A stretch of 64,000 bases of DNA from Deltaproteobacteria bacterium IMCC39524 (GTDB lineage: Bacteria; Desulfobacterota; Desulfuromonadia; Desulfuromonadales; BM103). Every line of letters begins with the position of its first letter. Within the stretch, counting starts at the first letter, position 1. A program made the translations under genes and the position numbers. The stretch covers positions 1 through 64,000 of the forward strand of contig JARUHJ010000002.1 of assembly GCA_029667085.1 (NCBI GenBank), in the 5' to 3' direction. Shown piece after piece: positions 32,653 through 41,641 of the stretch. The notes under the pieces were generated by a model. It had not been told where the DNA came from, searched no databases, and worked only from the letters and a program-made list of their open reading frames with translations.

Positions 32653-33792
32653 ATGAAAGTACCATTTAACAAACCTTATATGACCGGCAAGGAACTTTGG
32701 TACATCAGTCAAGCTCATCATCGTGGGATGCTGGCTGGTGATGGATATTTTACCAAGCAATGTCACAGCTGGCTGGAAAGACAGACTGGCTGTCACAAGG
32801 CGCTATTGACTCACAGCTGTACGGCGGCTCTTGAAATGGCGGCTTTGTTGGCCGATATCGGGCCGGGCGACGAGGTGATCATGCCGTCTTATACGTTTGT
32901 CTCCACCGCAAATGCCTTTGTGCTACGAGGTGGTGTGCCGGTTTTTGTGGATATCCGTTCTGATACACTCAACCTTGATGAAAAAAAAATCGAAGAGGCA
33001 ATTACCGAAAAGACTAAAGCCATTGTTCCCGTTCACTACGCCGGAGTAGGTTGTAGCATGGAAGCAATTATGGACATCTCTAATAAGTACGATTTGCTGG
33101 TGATTGAAGATGCTGCCCAGGGGTTGATGGCAAAGTGTGAGGACAAGGCTCTCGGTACGATTGGACATCTAGGAGCCTTTAGTTTTCATGAGACCAAAAA
33201 TGTGATTTCCGGCGAGGGTGGAGCCTTGCTGGTCAATGATCATCGTTTCCTTGATCGAGCTGAAATTATTCGCGAAAAAGGGACCAATCGCAGCCAGTTT
33301 TTGCGGGGCCAGATTGATAAATACACATGGGTTGATGTCGGCTCCTCCTATCTTCCTGGTGAAGTGATTTCCGCTTTTCTTCTTGCTCAGTTGGAAGCTG
33401 CCGATGAAATTACACAAAGACGTTTGTTCCTGTGGGAACAGTATCATCAGGGATTCTCCAATCTTGAAACTTTAGGGCATGTCCGTCGTCCGATCCTCCC
33501 CGAAAATTGCCAGCATAATGCGCATATGTATTACCTGCTTGTTGAGAGCCTTGAAGTAAGAACAAACCTTTTGGCCTTCCTGAACGATCGCGGTGTAAAT
33601 GCGGTTTTTCATTATGTCCCTTTACATTCCTCTCCGACCGGTCAAATGTATGGCCGTGCCTCGCAGGGGGCGCTGCCTGTCACTGACTCCCTCAGTGGAA
33701 GGCTTTTGCGACTACCCTTATTCGTTGAACTTGAGGATGCCCCTGAGATTGTCGATTTGGTTTGTGATTTTTTTTCAGGGAAAGAACCTTAA
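32653..33792 (+). CDS. wecE: dTDP-4-amino-4,6-dideoxyhexose aminotransferase (WecE/RffA type)
   Basis: A 379-residue PLP-dependent DegT/DnrJ/EryC1/StrS aminotransferase very similar in layout to WecE (dTDP-4-dehydro-6-deoxy-D-glucose to dTDP-Fuc4N). ATG 32653 gives the family start VPFNKPYMTGKEL. Motifs: LLTHSCTAALEMAALL, VIMPSYTFVSTANAFVLRG, VIEDAAQG (cofactor Asp), and PLP Lys182 in SFHETKN. EKGTNRSQFLRGQIDKYTW is also the WecE signature. It would make a 4-amino-4,6-dideoxy sugar, the natural acceptor for the acyl groups prepared by the neighbouring carrier and transferase genes. The dTDP-sugar 4,6-dehydratase is not in the window. Confidence 0.93.
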   Translation: MKVPFNKPYMTGKELWYISQAHHRGMLAGDGYFTKQCHSWLERQTGCHKALLTHSCTAALEMAALLADIGPGDEVIMPSYTFVSTANAFVLRGGVPVFVDIRSDTLNLDEKKIEEAITEKTKAIVPVHYAGVGCSMEAIMDISNKYDLLVIEDAAQGLMAKCEDKALGTIGHLGAFSFHETKNVISGEGGALLVNDHRFLDRAEIIREKGTNRSQFLRGQIDKYTWVDVGSSYLPGEVISAFLLAQLEAADEITQRRLFLWEQYHQGFSNLETLGHVRRPILPENCQHNAHMYYLLVESLEVRTNLLAFLNDRGVNAVFHYVPLHSSPTGQMYGRASQGALPVTDSLSGRLLRLPLFVELEDAPEIVDLVCDFFSGKEP

Positions 33793-33892
33793 AAGAAGCT
33801 TTTTATGTCAGTCTTGGTTTTTTTTCTCTCCGAAGTTTAATTCATGAACAGAATTCTTGTGGTGTTTTATTTTATATGGAAAGCCTCTGATC

Positions 33893-35665
33893 ATGTCTTT
33901 TGCTAACAAAACGTGGCAAGATAAAATACATTTTATTCTTGCCGCTCTTTTTATTCTTGCTTTTGCTATAACCCTCTTTTTCCAGGCATCAAAACCGATT
34001 TATGACCCAGATTTTTGGTGGCATCTCAAAACCGGGGAGCTGATTGTTGATAAAGGGGGGCTATTAGAGACTGATCCCTTCTCTTTTCATGATAATAGCG
34101 AACATTCCTTCAGGGAAAAGAATGCCCTGCAGGGCTATTGGCTGTGGCAAGTCTCCGTGTCAACGCTCTACGAAATTTTGGGTCTTAACGGAATCTTACT
34201 CCATAATGTCCTCATCTCTTTTGCCATTGTATCCTTATTAGTTTGGCAGTTTTACCGCCAGCGCATCAATATCTGTTTGGCAGCTCCCCTTTTATTGTCT
34301 GGCTTTTTGCTGACAAGATATTTTCCTTTGGAGAGACCTCAGGTCTTTTCATTTTTCTTTGCGATCTTTCTTGTCGGGATGCTCTTGTCCGTGCGTCGAG
34401 GCGGTCGACTCGGTTTTGCTCTGCCCATAATAATGTGTATTTGGGCCAATGTTCATGGCGGCTTCGTGTTTGGTAGTTTGATTCTGTTATGCTTCAGCGC
34501 TGGAGTTGTCGTCGAATACCGTCAAAACCCGGTAAAAATGAAAAGCTTGCTAGCCTGGATAGCTGCTGGCTTGGCTGCTACTCTTGTGACCCCAAATGTA
34601 GGGGGAATATATCTAGAGCTGTTCCGTTTCCACGGAAGCGATTTGATGAACCTGGTCCCCGAATACCAGAGCACGTGGGTATCGTTTGTTAAAGGAAGAC
34701 AGATATATTCGCTATTATGGGTCCTGATAGCTCTTTACTTTACGACAGTGCTTATTTTGAGAAAGATTTACTGGCCAGAATTGCTGATTGCTATTTTTCT
34801 CGCTTATATTTCTGTTCGATATACTCGTAATGTTCCCTTCTTTGCCTTGGCTATGTTGCCTGCTATAGGCTCTTCATGCAGTGCAGTGTTGCAACGCTGG
34901 AAACCCCATGGTTCTCAACTGGTGGGCTTTATTTCAACAATCCTTGCAATTTCAGTGACACTGTGGCTGGCAACCTCTTATTGGAAGATTTGGCAGCCAG
35001 GTGAAAAAATGAGAATGTTTTATCCTGTAGAGGCCGCCGATTTTCTCGCTACAAGTGGGCTTGATGGGAAGGTCTTTAATGATTATGCCTTAGGTGGTTA
35101 TTTGTTGTGGCGCCTTTCCCCTGAATTCCGGTTTTTTATAGATGGTCGCGCTATAAACCCCGATGTTTTTGAGGAGTATCACAGGATTTACAAGGCCTCA
35201 ACCAATGCAATCAGCGGGCAAAGTGACTATCTGACGTTAATTAATTCATACAAAATAGACTATGTCCTGCAGCCGAGTTATGACCCTTATACAGGGAACG
35301 TTCAACCTCTGATGACCAGGTTGCTCGAAAGGCCGGAATGGGTGCCCATCTATCTTGATAGAAAAGTATTTATTCTTGCAAAGCTGGATGATCGCAATAA
35401 AAGCATTCTTGAGAGACATCAGATTGAGAAGGATGAATTTAAAAACAGACTTCTTCTGATCTACAATCAACTTCAACAAGCCAACCCACGGCAAATTCGT
35501 TTTCGGGTTGCGCGTGCCGGAATGCTTATTTATATGGGCTATTACGATGAAGCCAGGAAGGAGGTTGATACAATTGCTACTATTGCACCAGGCAACAGCT
35601 CATTGCCTTCTTTGCGGCAAGGCTTGCAAATTCTGTCCTGGCGTCGCAGCAGGTCCTTGAATTAA
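33893..35665 (+). CDS. GT-C-like polytopic membrane protein, paralogue 2 of 5
   Basis: A 590-residue membrane protein. ATG 33893 is preferred because GGAAAG lies ahead and the 33857 alternative adds a non-homologous tail. It shows the clearest family signature: DPDFWWHLKTGELIVDKGG, then LERPQVFSFFF, IWANVHGGFVFG, and after ~10 membrane segments VEAADFLATSGLDGKVFNDY, ALGGYLLWRLSPEFRFFIDG. The C-terminal ~100 residues are TPR-like (YMGYYDEARKEVDTIATIAPG). The DxDxWWHLxxG loop follows helix 1 and would lie on the periplasmic side, where GT-C enzymes keep their catalytic Asp. T-rich and followed by two relatives. Confidence 0.72.
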   Translation: MSFANKTWQDKIHFILAALFILAFAITLFFQASKPIYDPDFWWHLKTGELIVDKGGLLETDPFSFHDNSEHSFREKNALQGYWLWQVSVSTLYEILGLNGILLHNVLISFAIVSLLVWQFYRQRINICLAAPLLLSGFLLTRYFPLERPQVFSFFFAIFLVGMLLSVRRGGRLGFALPIIMCIWANVHGGFVFGSLILLCFSAGVVVEYRQNPVKMKSLLAWIAAGLAATLVTPNVGGIYLELFRFHGSDLMNLVPEYQSTWVSFVKGRQIYSLLWVLIALYFTTVLILRKIYWPELLIAIFLAYISVRYTRNVPFFALAMLPAIGSSCSAVLQRWKPHGSQLVGFISTILAISVTLWLATSYWKIWQPGEKMRMFYPVEAADFLATSGLDGKVFNDYALGGYLLWRLSPEFRFFIDGRAINPDVFEEYHRIYKASTNAISGQSDYLTLINSYKIDYVLQPSYDPYTGNVQPLMTRLLERPEWVPIYLDRKVFILAKLDDRNKSILERHQIEKDEFKNRLLLIYNQLQQANPRQIRFRVARAGMLIYMGYYDEARKEVDTIATIAPGNSSLPSLRQGLQILSWRRSRSLN

Positions 35666-35770
35666 AGAGTGGATTTAACGGCTGTCGTATACAGAATGAG
35701 AGAATGTTTGCTCGTCGAGTCTGTGCAATAATACATCAAAATAACAAATTGATAGGTTGGAATCATTGAA

Positions 35771-37474
35771 ATGATAGAGTTCATGAAAACAAATAAAATA
35801 AGCTTCGGGCTGTTTACATTTGTTTTGTTTTGCGTCCTTTTTGTTTTGAACACATTTGCCGTGTTTGATGGAGATTATTTCTGGCACGTCAACACTGGCC
35901 AATGGATATGGGAGAACCATGCGCTTCCCGTTTCAGACCCTTTTTCTTTTACTGTTAAAGATTCTAATCCTTTCCGCCCAGAATCCGTACACGTACAGTT
36001 CGTTCTCAAGCAATATTGGCTCGGTCAGCTAGCGCTCTACGCGCTTTGGGAGGTATGGGGAGAGACCAGTGCTGTTGTTCTAAGGGCTCTGATTAATTCG
36101 GGGCTGATTCTGGCCGTCTTTGTTGTCTGTTGGCATCGTTCGAATTTACACAAGGCCATTATTTTCGGTGTGCTAACTCTGTGTCAATTGCAATCACTCG
36201 GTAGTGAACGCCCGGTTTTATTCACTTATCTTTTTGTTTTTTTGTTGCTCTGCCTTCTTGAAAAAATAATTGATAATCGTCCATTGGCAAAGAGTGTTGT
36301 AATTTGTTTGCCACTGATTATGATCATATGGGCCAATATGCACGGCGGCTACATCTTGGGCCTGTGTCTTATTGCTGCTTATATTGTTGGTATTGCTTTT
36401 GACAGCTTTAGATCAAAGGAGAGCTTTCCTGTTAAAAGAATCTGCTTGCTTTTTGGCTCTGGCTTGCTAGCAACAGCAAACCCTGCGGGCCTTCCCGAGC
36501 TCATTGCCGGCTTTTTTCAAGTTCAGTCCAGTTATGCCTCTCAAGTTACTGAGGCCAGGAGTACTGTTGAGTATTTTATTGCAACAAGAGACTTTGGCCA
36601 CCCCTACTTTATTCTCGCTTTATTGACCGTACTTACCCTGGCTGTTTCATTCAAGAAGATGCGAACAGCACATCTGTTGTCTATCGGAGGGGTATTGACC
36701 CTCTCTTTATTGGCTGTACGGTATAAACTTTTTCTTTTTCTTTTGGCTCCTTTGATTACTCTCTATCTGCCCTTTTCTCCCCGAAAAAAATGGTCTATTC
36801 CGGTCACTGTGACGCTCGTATTGATCCCACTGCTTCATACCAATTTCCAATCACCGTTGGCCTTCAAGGAAAGTGATAGCTTCCCTGCTGCTGCAGTTGA
36901 TTTTATGCATATTACGAAACCGGCGCCCAATCTGTTCAATTATTATGACTGGGGCGGGTACCTGGCTAACAAGATACCTGAATATCAAGTTTTCATTGAT
37001 GGACGAGCCCTTGTTGAGGAGCATTATGTCCAGCATAACGAAGTCGTCTACCTTGAAAATCTCTCAACTTTGGATGCCTATAATATCAATACGGCTATTT
37101 TCCCAACTCACAACCTGTCTTCGGGAGGTGTCATTCCTCTGGCCGTTGTATTAACTTATCACCCGGATTGGGTGGCCGTTTTTGTTAGAGATCATAGTAT
37201 GGTCTTTGTTCGTAATGTCCCGGAGAATAAATCTGTCATTGACAGGTATGCAATCCCCGTGAAGACAATGTTCAAAATACTTATTGATAATTATGACGGG
37301 ATGCTTAAGCTCTATCCCGACCACTATCGTGCCTTGGTAACAAAGGCTCAGTTGCAAGAGGACATGGGTGACTTTGAAGGTGCAATCAGCTCTCTGCAGA
37401 GGGCGCGGGCTGTCAATCCAGAGTCAGTCTACACGAAGCAATCTCTCCAGCGCCTTACGCGCAAAAAAAACTAG
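35771..37474 (+). CDS. GT-C-like polytopic membrane protein, paralogue 3 of 5
   Basis: A 567-residue membrane protein (ATG 35771; 35783 also possible). Signature: FDGDYFWHVNTGQWIWENHALPVSDPFSF, then SERPVLFTYLF, IWANMHGGYILG, and FNYYDWGGYLANKIPEYQVF followed by IDGRALVEE. The C-terminus is a TPR pair (ALVTKAQLQEDMGDFEGAISSLQRARAVNPES). Same fold and likely the same kind of activity as 33893. Direct neighbours are relatives, so this is a tandem array. Visibly A/T-rich. Confidence 0.72.
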   Translation: MIEFMKTNKISFGLFTFVLFCVLFVLNTFAVFDGDYFWHVNTGQWIWENHALPVSDPFSFTVKDSNPFRPESVHVQFVLKQYWLGQLALYALWEVWGETSAVVLRALINSGLILAVFVVCWHRSNLHKAIIFGVLTLCQLQSLGSERPVLFTYLFVFLLLCLLEKIIDNRPLAKSVVICLPLIMIIWANMHGGYILGLCLIAAYIVGIAFDSFRSKESFPVKRICLLFGSGLLATANPAGLPELIAGFFQVQSSYASQVTEARSTVEYFIATRDFGHPYFILALLTVLTLAVSFKKMRTAHLLSIGGVLTLSLLAVRYKLFLFLLAPLITLYLPFSPRKKWSIPVTVTLVLIPLLHTNFQSPLAFKESDSFPAAAVDFMHITKPAPNLFNYYDWGGYLANKIPEYQVFIDGRALVEEHYVQHNEVVYLENLSTLDAYNINTAIFPTHNLSSGGVIPLAVVLTYHPDWVAVFVRDHSMVFVRNVPENKSVIDRYAIPVKTMFKILIDNYDGMLKLYPDHYRALVTKAQLQEDMGDFEGAISSLQRARAVNPESVYTKQSLQRLTRKKN

Positions 37475-37531
37475 TCCAGGTTCATGGTGAGAGGTAGCAA
37501 CGCGGCTCAATTGATAAGGAGGTTTCTGCGC

Positions 37532-39604
37532 GTGATGTCGAAGTATCTTAGTTATGAACATGCAATAAATTATACAGTCATGATTCTCTGCGCTGTAATG
37601 ACCCTCTATGTTCTTACCTACCCGTTACAGGATCCAGATACCTTCTGGCACTTGGCTTATGGGCGGGCCATGGTGGAACAGGGGGCGTTCATTAACCATG
37701 AAATTTTCTCTTATACTTCGCAAGGGGTTCCTCTTGCCAGCCATTCGCAGCTGGCACAAGTCCTCCTCTACCTGATTTGGTCTGCTGGTGGGGTGACCGG
37801 CCTCTTGGCTTTTAAATTGTCGATCGGCCTGGCGACTTTTGCAATCATTGTGGTCACAGCTCGTTTCTTCTCCGTCAATAAGCTGTTCGCACCATTCTTG
37901 GCTATGATCGTCATAACTGCAGGTATGGGGCGATTTGTAGAGAGACCAGAACTTTTCTCTATTCTTTTTCAAGCCTTAATAATCTGTTGTCTTTTTGGTT
38001 ATAGTCGGGGGTTCTTTACACACCGGGCGCTATGGGTACTCCCCCCGGTTTTGGTTGTGTGGGATTATCTCCATGGTGCCATCTTTGGCTTGGTCATCCT
38101 TTTAGTTTTTGTTGCCGTGGAGACCTTGAAGAGCGTCGTGCTTGCGAAAATTGATAGAGTAAAATCTGGGTGGGGCGGTTGTGTAATCGAACCTAAAAGG
38201 TTGAAAGAACTCTGGCTTTGGACTGGAATTACTTTGTTTTCAATGGCTCTTCACCCAAATGGCCTTCTTGTTTATAGACGTTTTTTTCGTGTTACAAGTA
38301 ATACACAAGAATATTCTGTCTTTGCCGAATGGAGCCCAACACTCTCCTCTGGTCTGCAGTTCTTCTGGTACTGGTTCTGTCTGGCAGCTCTATTGGTTCT
38401 GGTGCTGCTGACTCTTAGAAGGATTGATCTTACGGCTCTGGCCATTGTCCTTCCTTTTCTCTATCTCTCTCTTAAGTTCAATCGCGCGACCCTGGCTTTT
38501 TGCCTGGCAGCGGTCCCCTTGGCCGCTCACTGTATGGCGCTGGTGTATGAGAACTTACCTCGATCTTCTTGGAAGAGATGGGCCGCTGGTTTAGCAGGGG
38601 GGGTATTATTGCTCGCGCCACCGATCTACAAAGAAGTCTATGCCCCTAACGCGCAAAAGTTTGGCGTTGGGCTGAATGAAAATGCTTATCCTGTCGGTTC
38701 AACGCGTTTTGTCCGTGACCTTGGTCTCAAAGGCAACATGTTTAACACGGACCATTCGGGGGGCTATCTGGCATTCTTTGCGGCCCCGGAACAAAAGATT
38801 TTTCACTACAATCAGCCCGGCGAATTTACAGCTTTGAGCGAATATATCCATAAGCCGGAAACGCGTTCACGTTGGAATATCTCTTATGCCATCGTTAGAG
38901 AGCTTATGGAATACAAGATGTTCGAGCCCGAAGGTTTTGTCCCGGTTTATCGTGAACCGAGCGGTATGGTCCTGCTGAAGCCGGGCGGAGAGAACGATGT
39001 TCTCATCAAAAAGTACCGGATTCGTTACTTTGATCCGACCCTGTCGACAGAAAAACTTGAGACTCTGAGCAAAAGCCCGCTCGCGGGACGTCGTTTGCTG
39101 GAGGAAATGTCGATTTATCTCACTTACCGGGCCGACGCAAGGATTGCGTGGTTGCTTGGGAAGCTATTGAACACAAAAAACCCGGAAACGAAGATGGGCT
39201 TTTTGGAGCGGCGCCCCCTGTTGGAAAATGCTCTTCGGCAGAATCGCGATAGTGTTGCTCTCTTGCTGTCGCTCGGTAATCTTGATTACCGCATGCAAAA
39301 CCTGGACAAGGCGGCTATCCTTTTTGATGAAGTGCTCACTCTTGATGGGAAGAACCTCTCGGCATTACTGAGCCGCGGTTATATCCATTACGATCGAAAG
39401 GAGTACCTTGATGCCCTTGAGCTGTTCAGGGTGGCGATTGATGCTGCTCCAAAGGAACCTGACGCCTATTATGCCTTAGGCCTGGCGGCCTATCGTTATG
39501 GGGATTCAGCTCTAGCCAATAACAGTTTTAAAACTTTTGTGCAACTTGCACCCACCAGCCCTTACGTCGGTAAGGCAAAAGGTTTTCTTGAAAAATTGCG
39601 TTGA
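37532..39604 (+). CDS. GT-C-like polytopic membrane protein with TPR tail, paralogue 4 of 5
   Basis: A 690-residue membrane protein. The strong ribosome site AAGGAGG at 37516-37522 sets the start at GTG 37532 (or ATG 37535), not ATG 37484. Signature: DPDTFWHLAYGRAMVEQGAFINHEIFSY, FVERPELFSILF, VWDYLHGAIFG, and FNTDHSGGYLAFFAAPEQKIFHY; here the DGR of the relatives is absent. The C-terminal ~120 residues form three clear TPRs (SLGNLDYRMQNLDKAAILFDEVL, SRGYIHYDRKEYLDALELFRVAI, ALGLAAYRYGDSALANNSFKTF). The lost DGR may indicate a different substrate or loss of activity. Confidence 0.74.
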   Translation: MMSKYLSYEHAINYTVMILCAVMTLYVLTYPLQDPDTFWHLAYGRAMVEQGAFINHEIFSYTSQGVPLASHSQLAQVLLYLIWSAGGVTGLLAFKLSIGLATFAIIVVTARFFSVNKLFAPFLAMIVITAGMGRFVERPELFSILFQALIICCLFGYSRGFFTHRALWVLPPVLVVWDYLHGAIFGLVILLVFVAVETLKSVVLAKIDRVKSGWGGCVIEPKRLKELWLWTGITLFSMALHPNGLLVYRRFFRVTSNTQEYSVFAEWSPTLSSGLQFFWYWFCLAALLVLVLLTLRRIDLTALAIVLPFLYLSLKFNRATLAFCLAAVPLAAHCMALVYENLPRSSWKRWAAGLAGGVLLLAPPIYKEVYAPNAQKFGVGLNENAYPVGSTRFVRDLGLKGNMFNTDHSGGYLAFFAAPEQKIFHYNQPGEFTALSEYIHKPETRSRWNISYAIVRELMEYKMFEPEGFVPVYREPSGMVLLKPGGENDVLIKKYRIRYFDPTLSTEKLETLSKSPLAGRRLLEEMSIYLTYRADARIAWLLGKLLNTKNPETKMGFLERRPLLENALRQNRDSVALLLSLGNLDYRMQNLDKAAILFDEVLTLDGKNLSALLSRGYIHYDRKEYLDALELFRVAIDAAPKEPDAYYALGLAAYRYGDSALANNSFKTFVQLAPTSPYVGKAKGFLEKLR

Positions 39605-39820
39605 TGCTTTCTTGGATTTAACAGTGAAGAGCAGTGCAACGATGATGATAGCGGCAAATGTTAAGTTGCTTTTCGGTTAACTCGAAGCCCTGCCAACCGA
39701 TTTAGTGGTTTGAAAATTCCTCCTGCTTGTGACTCTATGGTTTACTCTCTCTCCACCGGGTCCGTGCTTGAGCTGAGTGGTTTGGGGCCGCGATACTGAA
39801 TTTTAGGGTTGAAAGTGCTT
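39605..39820. other. Gap before the TMTC-like gene
   Basis: About 215 bases; I see no gene, promoter or terminator that I can support. Confidence 0.5.
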
Positions 39821-41476
39821 ATGTCCGAATACTTAAAATCTAATGCTGAGAAAGGAGACTTAGTTCAACGATCCTATGAGTATATTACTCGGCATTCGGT
39901 TCTTTTCGCTTCAGCTCTCCTAATGCTTTTCTCTTTGAGTATTTATTCCAATGCTTTGGATCATGAGCTCGTCTGGGACGATGCAGGGGTTATTGTCGAA
40001 GATCATAAAATCCGAGACTTTTCCAATATCCCTTCTTTCTTTGTGAACCCTCTCGTCCTCGGGGATCAGGACGCTCATGACGCTGTTGGGTCTAAGGGGA
40101 TTCGCTATTACCGGCCTTTAATCAGTACTCTGCACACCTTTGAATACAGCGTTTTCGGCATTAACCCGCTGGGCTATAAAATAATTAATCTGTTATTGAA
40201 TGGACTGGTTGTTGTCTGCGCATTTCTGTTGGTGCGCGCATTGACAGGTGAGGCTTGGCTTTCTTTTCTCGCTGCCCTTCTCTATGCCGCCAATCCAGTG
40301 CGAAGCGAGGTAGTTTATTGGGTATATTCTGATTCGCATTTGTTGGGTACGCTCTTCTTTCTTGTTGCCTTGTTAGCTTACCATTACGGTCGGACAGTTT
40401 TAGCTTTTATGGTGCTGGCTGCTGGACTGCTCTGTTTGGAGAGCGTTATCCTCTTTCCTGTTGTACTTCTGATCTACCATCTAACCGTTGTCTCAGCAAA
40501 GGGTTGGAGGTGGCAGAGGTTCGTGCCGTTTGCTGCATTGGTGGTGCTTTATCTTGTGATTCGTCAGCAGGTTGCTGGTGTCGTTTCGTTCACAGATTTA
40601 TCTTTTATGGAGATATTTCGGGCACTTGCTTACCTGAGTGTCAAATACATCAAGATTCTTATCGTTACAGATGCGCCTGTGACTATGTATCGCTTTGTGC
40701 CCGGGATGTTTTCGGCGGGTGGGGCTGTGACAGTCACGACCTACGTTATTGCTGGATTTTGTCTTGTTCTGGGGGGTGCGCTCTTCTGGTTCCGTAGAGC
40801 TTGGTTTTTCTGGTTCGCCTGGTTTTTTGTTTTGCTCTCTATTTACTTTAACGTGGGCGGTGTTTCCTCTGATTATTTTATGGCTGAAAAATCTCTTTAT
40901 TTAGCCGCTCTTGGGCCGTGTGTTCTTGTTTCTGCTCTTGTGTTGAGAATGCGTCGTCTCCAGTGGGTCTCTCTTTTGTTTCTACTGGCGCTGGTTGGGT
41001 ACCAGGCCTGGACAACAGTTGATCGCGGCCGATATTGGACGGACACGGTGACCTATCTTGAAAAGCTGCTGGAGTTTGAGCCAGACTATCATGTTGCCCA
41101 ATACCAGCTTGGGGTCGAATATCTGCAACTGGAACGCTACGATGATGCAATACATCAGTTTGATATCTTCCTGACTCTTCGCCCGGGTTGGCATACGAGA
41201 ATCACTGAATTGAAAGTGTCTATCTATGAGCAGTGGGGCAAATCTTTGGCTGATCAGGATGACCTTGCTGGTGCCCTGAAGGCGTTTAATCATGCCAGGG
41301 AACTATCGCCGCGGAAATCGACGCTTTATAATGGCTTGGGAATTATCCATTTTTTACGGGGGGAACAATCAAAGGCTGCGGAAAATTGGCGAAAGGCTCT
41401 TCGGTTGGATCCCGGCAACAAAGAGGCACTTTCAAACCTGGAGTTGCTTGGGGAAGGGGCTGGAGTGCTGAAATAG
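39821..41476 (+). CDS. TMTC-like membrane glycosyltransferase with TPR tail
   Basis: A 551-residue membrane protein (ATG 39821; TTG 39809 possible) of the GT-C/TMTC O-mannosyltransferase-like type, distinct from the five-member family. The first outside loop has HELVWDDAGVIVEDHKI, where the WDD holds the likely catalytic Asp pair. YYRPLISTLHTFEY, INPLGYKIINLLLNG and NPVRSEVVYWVYSDSHLL match the TMTC pattern. About ten helices, then C-terminal TPRs (AQYQLGVEYLQLERYDDAIHQFDIFL, LYNGLGIIHFLRGEQSKAAENWRKAL). Such proteins transfer a lipid-linked hexose to protein or glycan acceptors outside the cytoplasm; acceptor not known. Confidence 0.82.
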   Translation: MSEYLKSNAEKGDLVQRSYEYITRHSVLFASALLMLFSLSIYSNALDHELVWDDAGVIVEDHKIRDFSNIPSFFVNPLVLGDQDAHDAVGSKGIRYYRPLISTLHTFEYSVFGINPLGYKIINLLLNGLVVVCAFLLVRALTGEAWLSFLAALLYAANPVRSEVVYWVYSDSHLLGTLFFLVALLAYHYGRTVLAFMVLAAGLLCLESVILFPVVLLIYHLTVVSAKGWRWQRFVPFAALVVLYLVIRQQVAGVVSFTDLSFMEIFRALAYLSVKYIKILIVTDAPVTMYRFVPGMFSAGGAVTVTTYVIAGFCLVLGGALFWFRRAWFFWFAWFFVLLSIYFNVGGVSSDYFMAEKSLYLAALGPCVLVSALVLRMRRLQWVSLLFLLALVGYQAWTTVDRGRYWTDTVTYLEKLLEFEPDYHVAQYQLGVEYLQLERYDDAIHQFDIFLTLRPGWHTRITELKVSIYEQWGKSLADQDDLAGALKAFNHARELSPRKSTLYNGLGIIHFLRGEQSKAAENWRKALRLDPGNKEALSNLELLGEGAGVLK

Positions 41477-41641
41477 CTTTCCCTCAAAGACTCAATGGTT
41501 TTGTTATTCGTTCAGTACAGGTCTTTTCTACTACAAATGTTACACCGGGAATCATTGTTTGTAAGAGGGAGATTTGTATGTACATGAGGGACCCTTCATG
41601 GTCCGCAGAGCGATGATCCTCTATGTATTGGAATTAATTCT

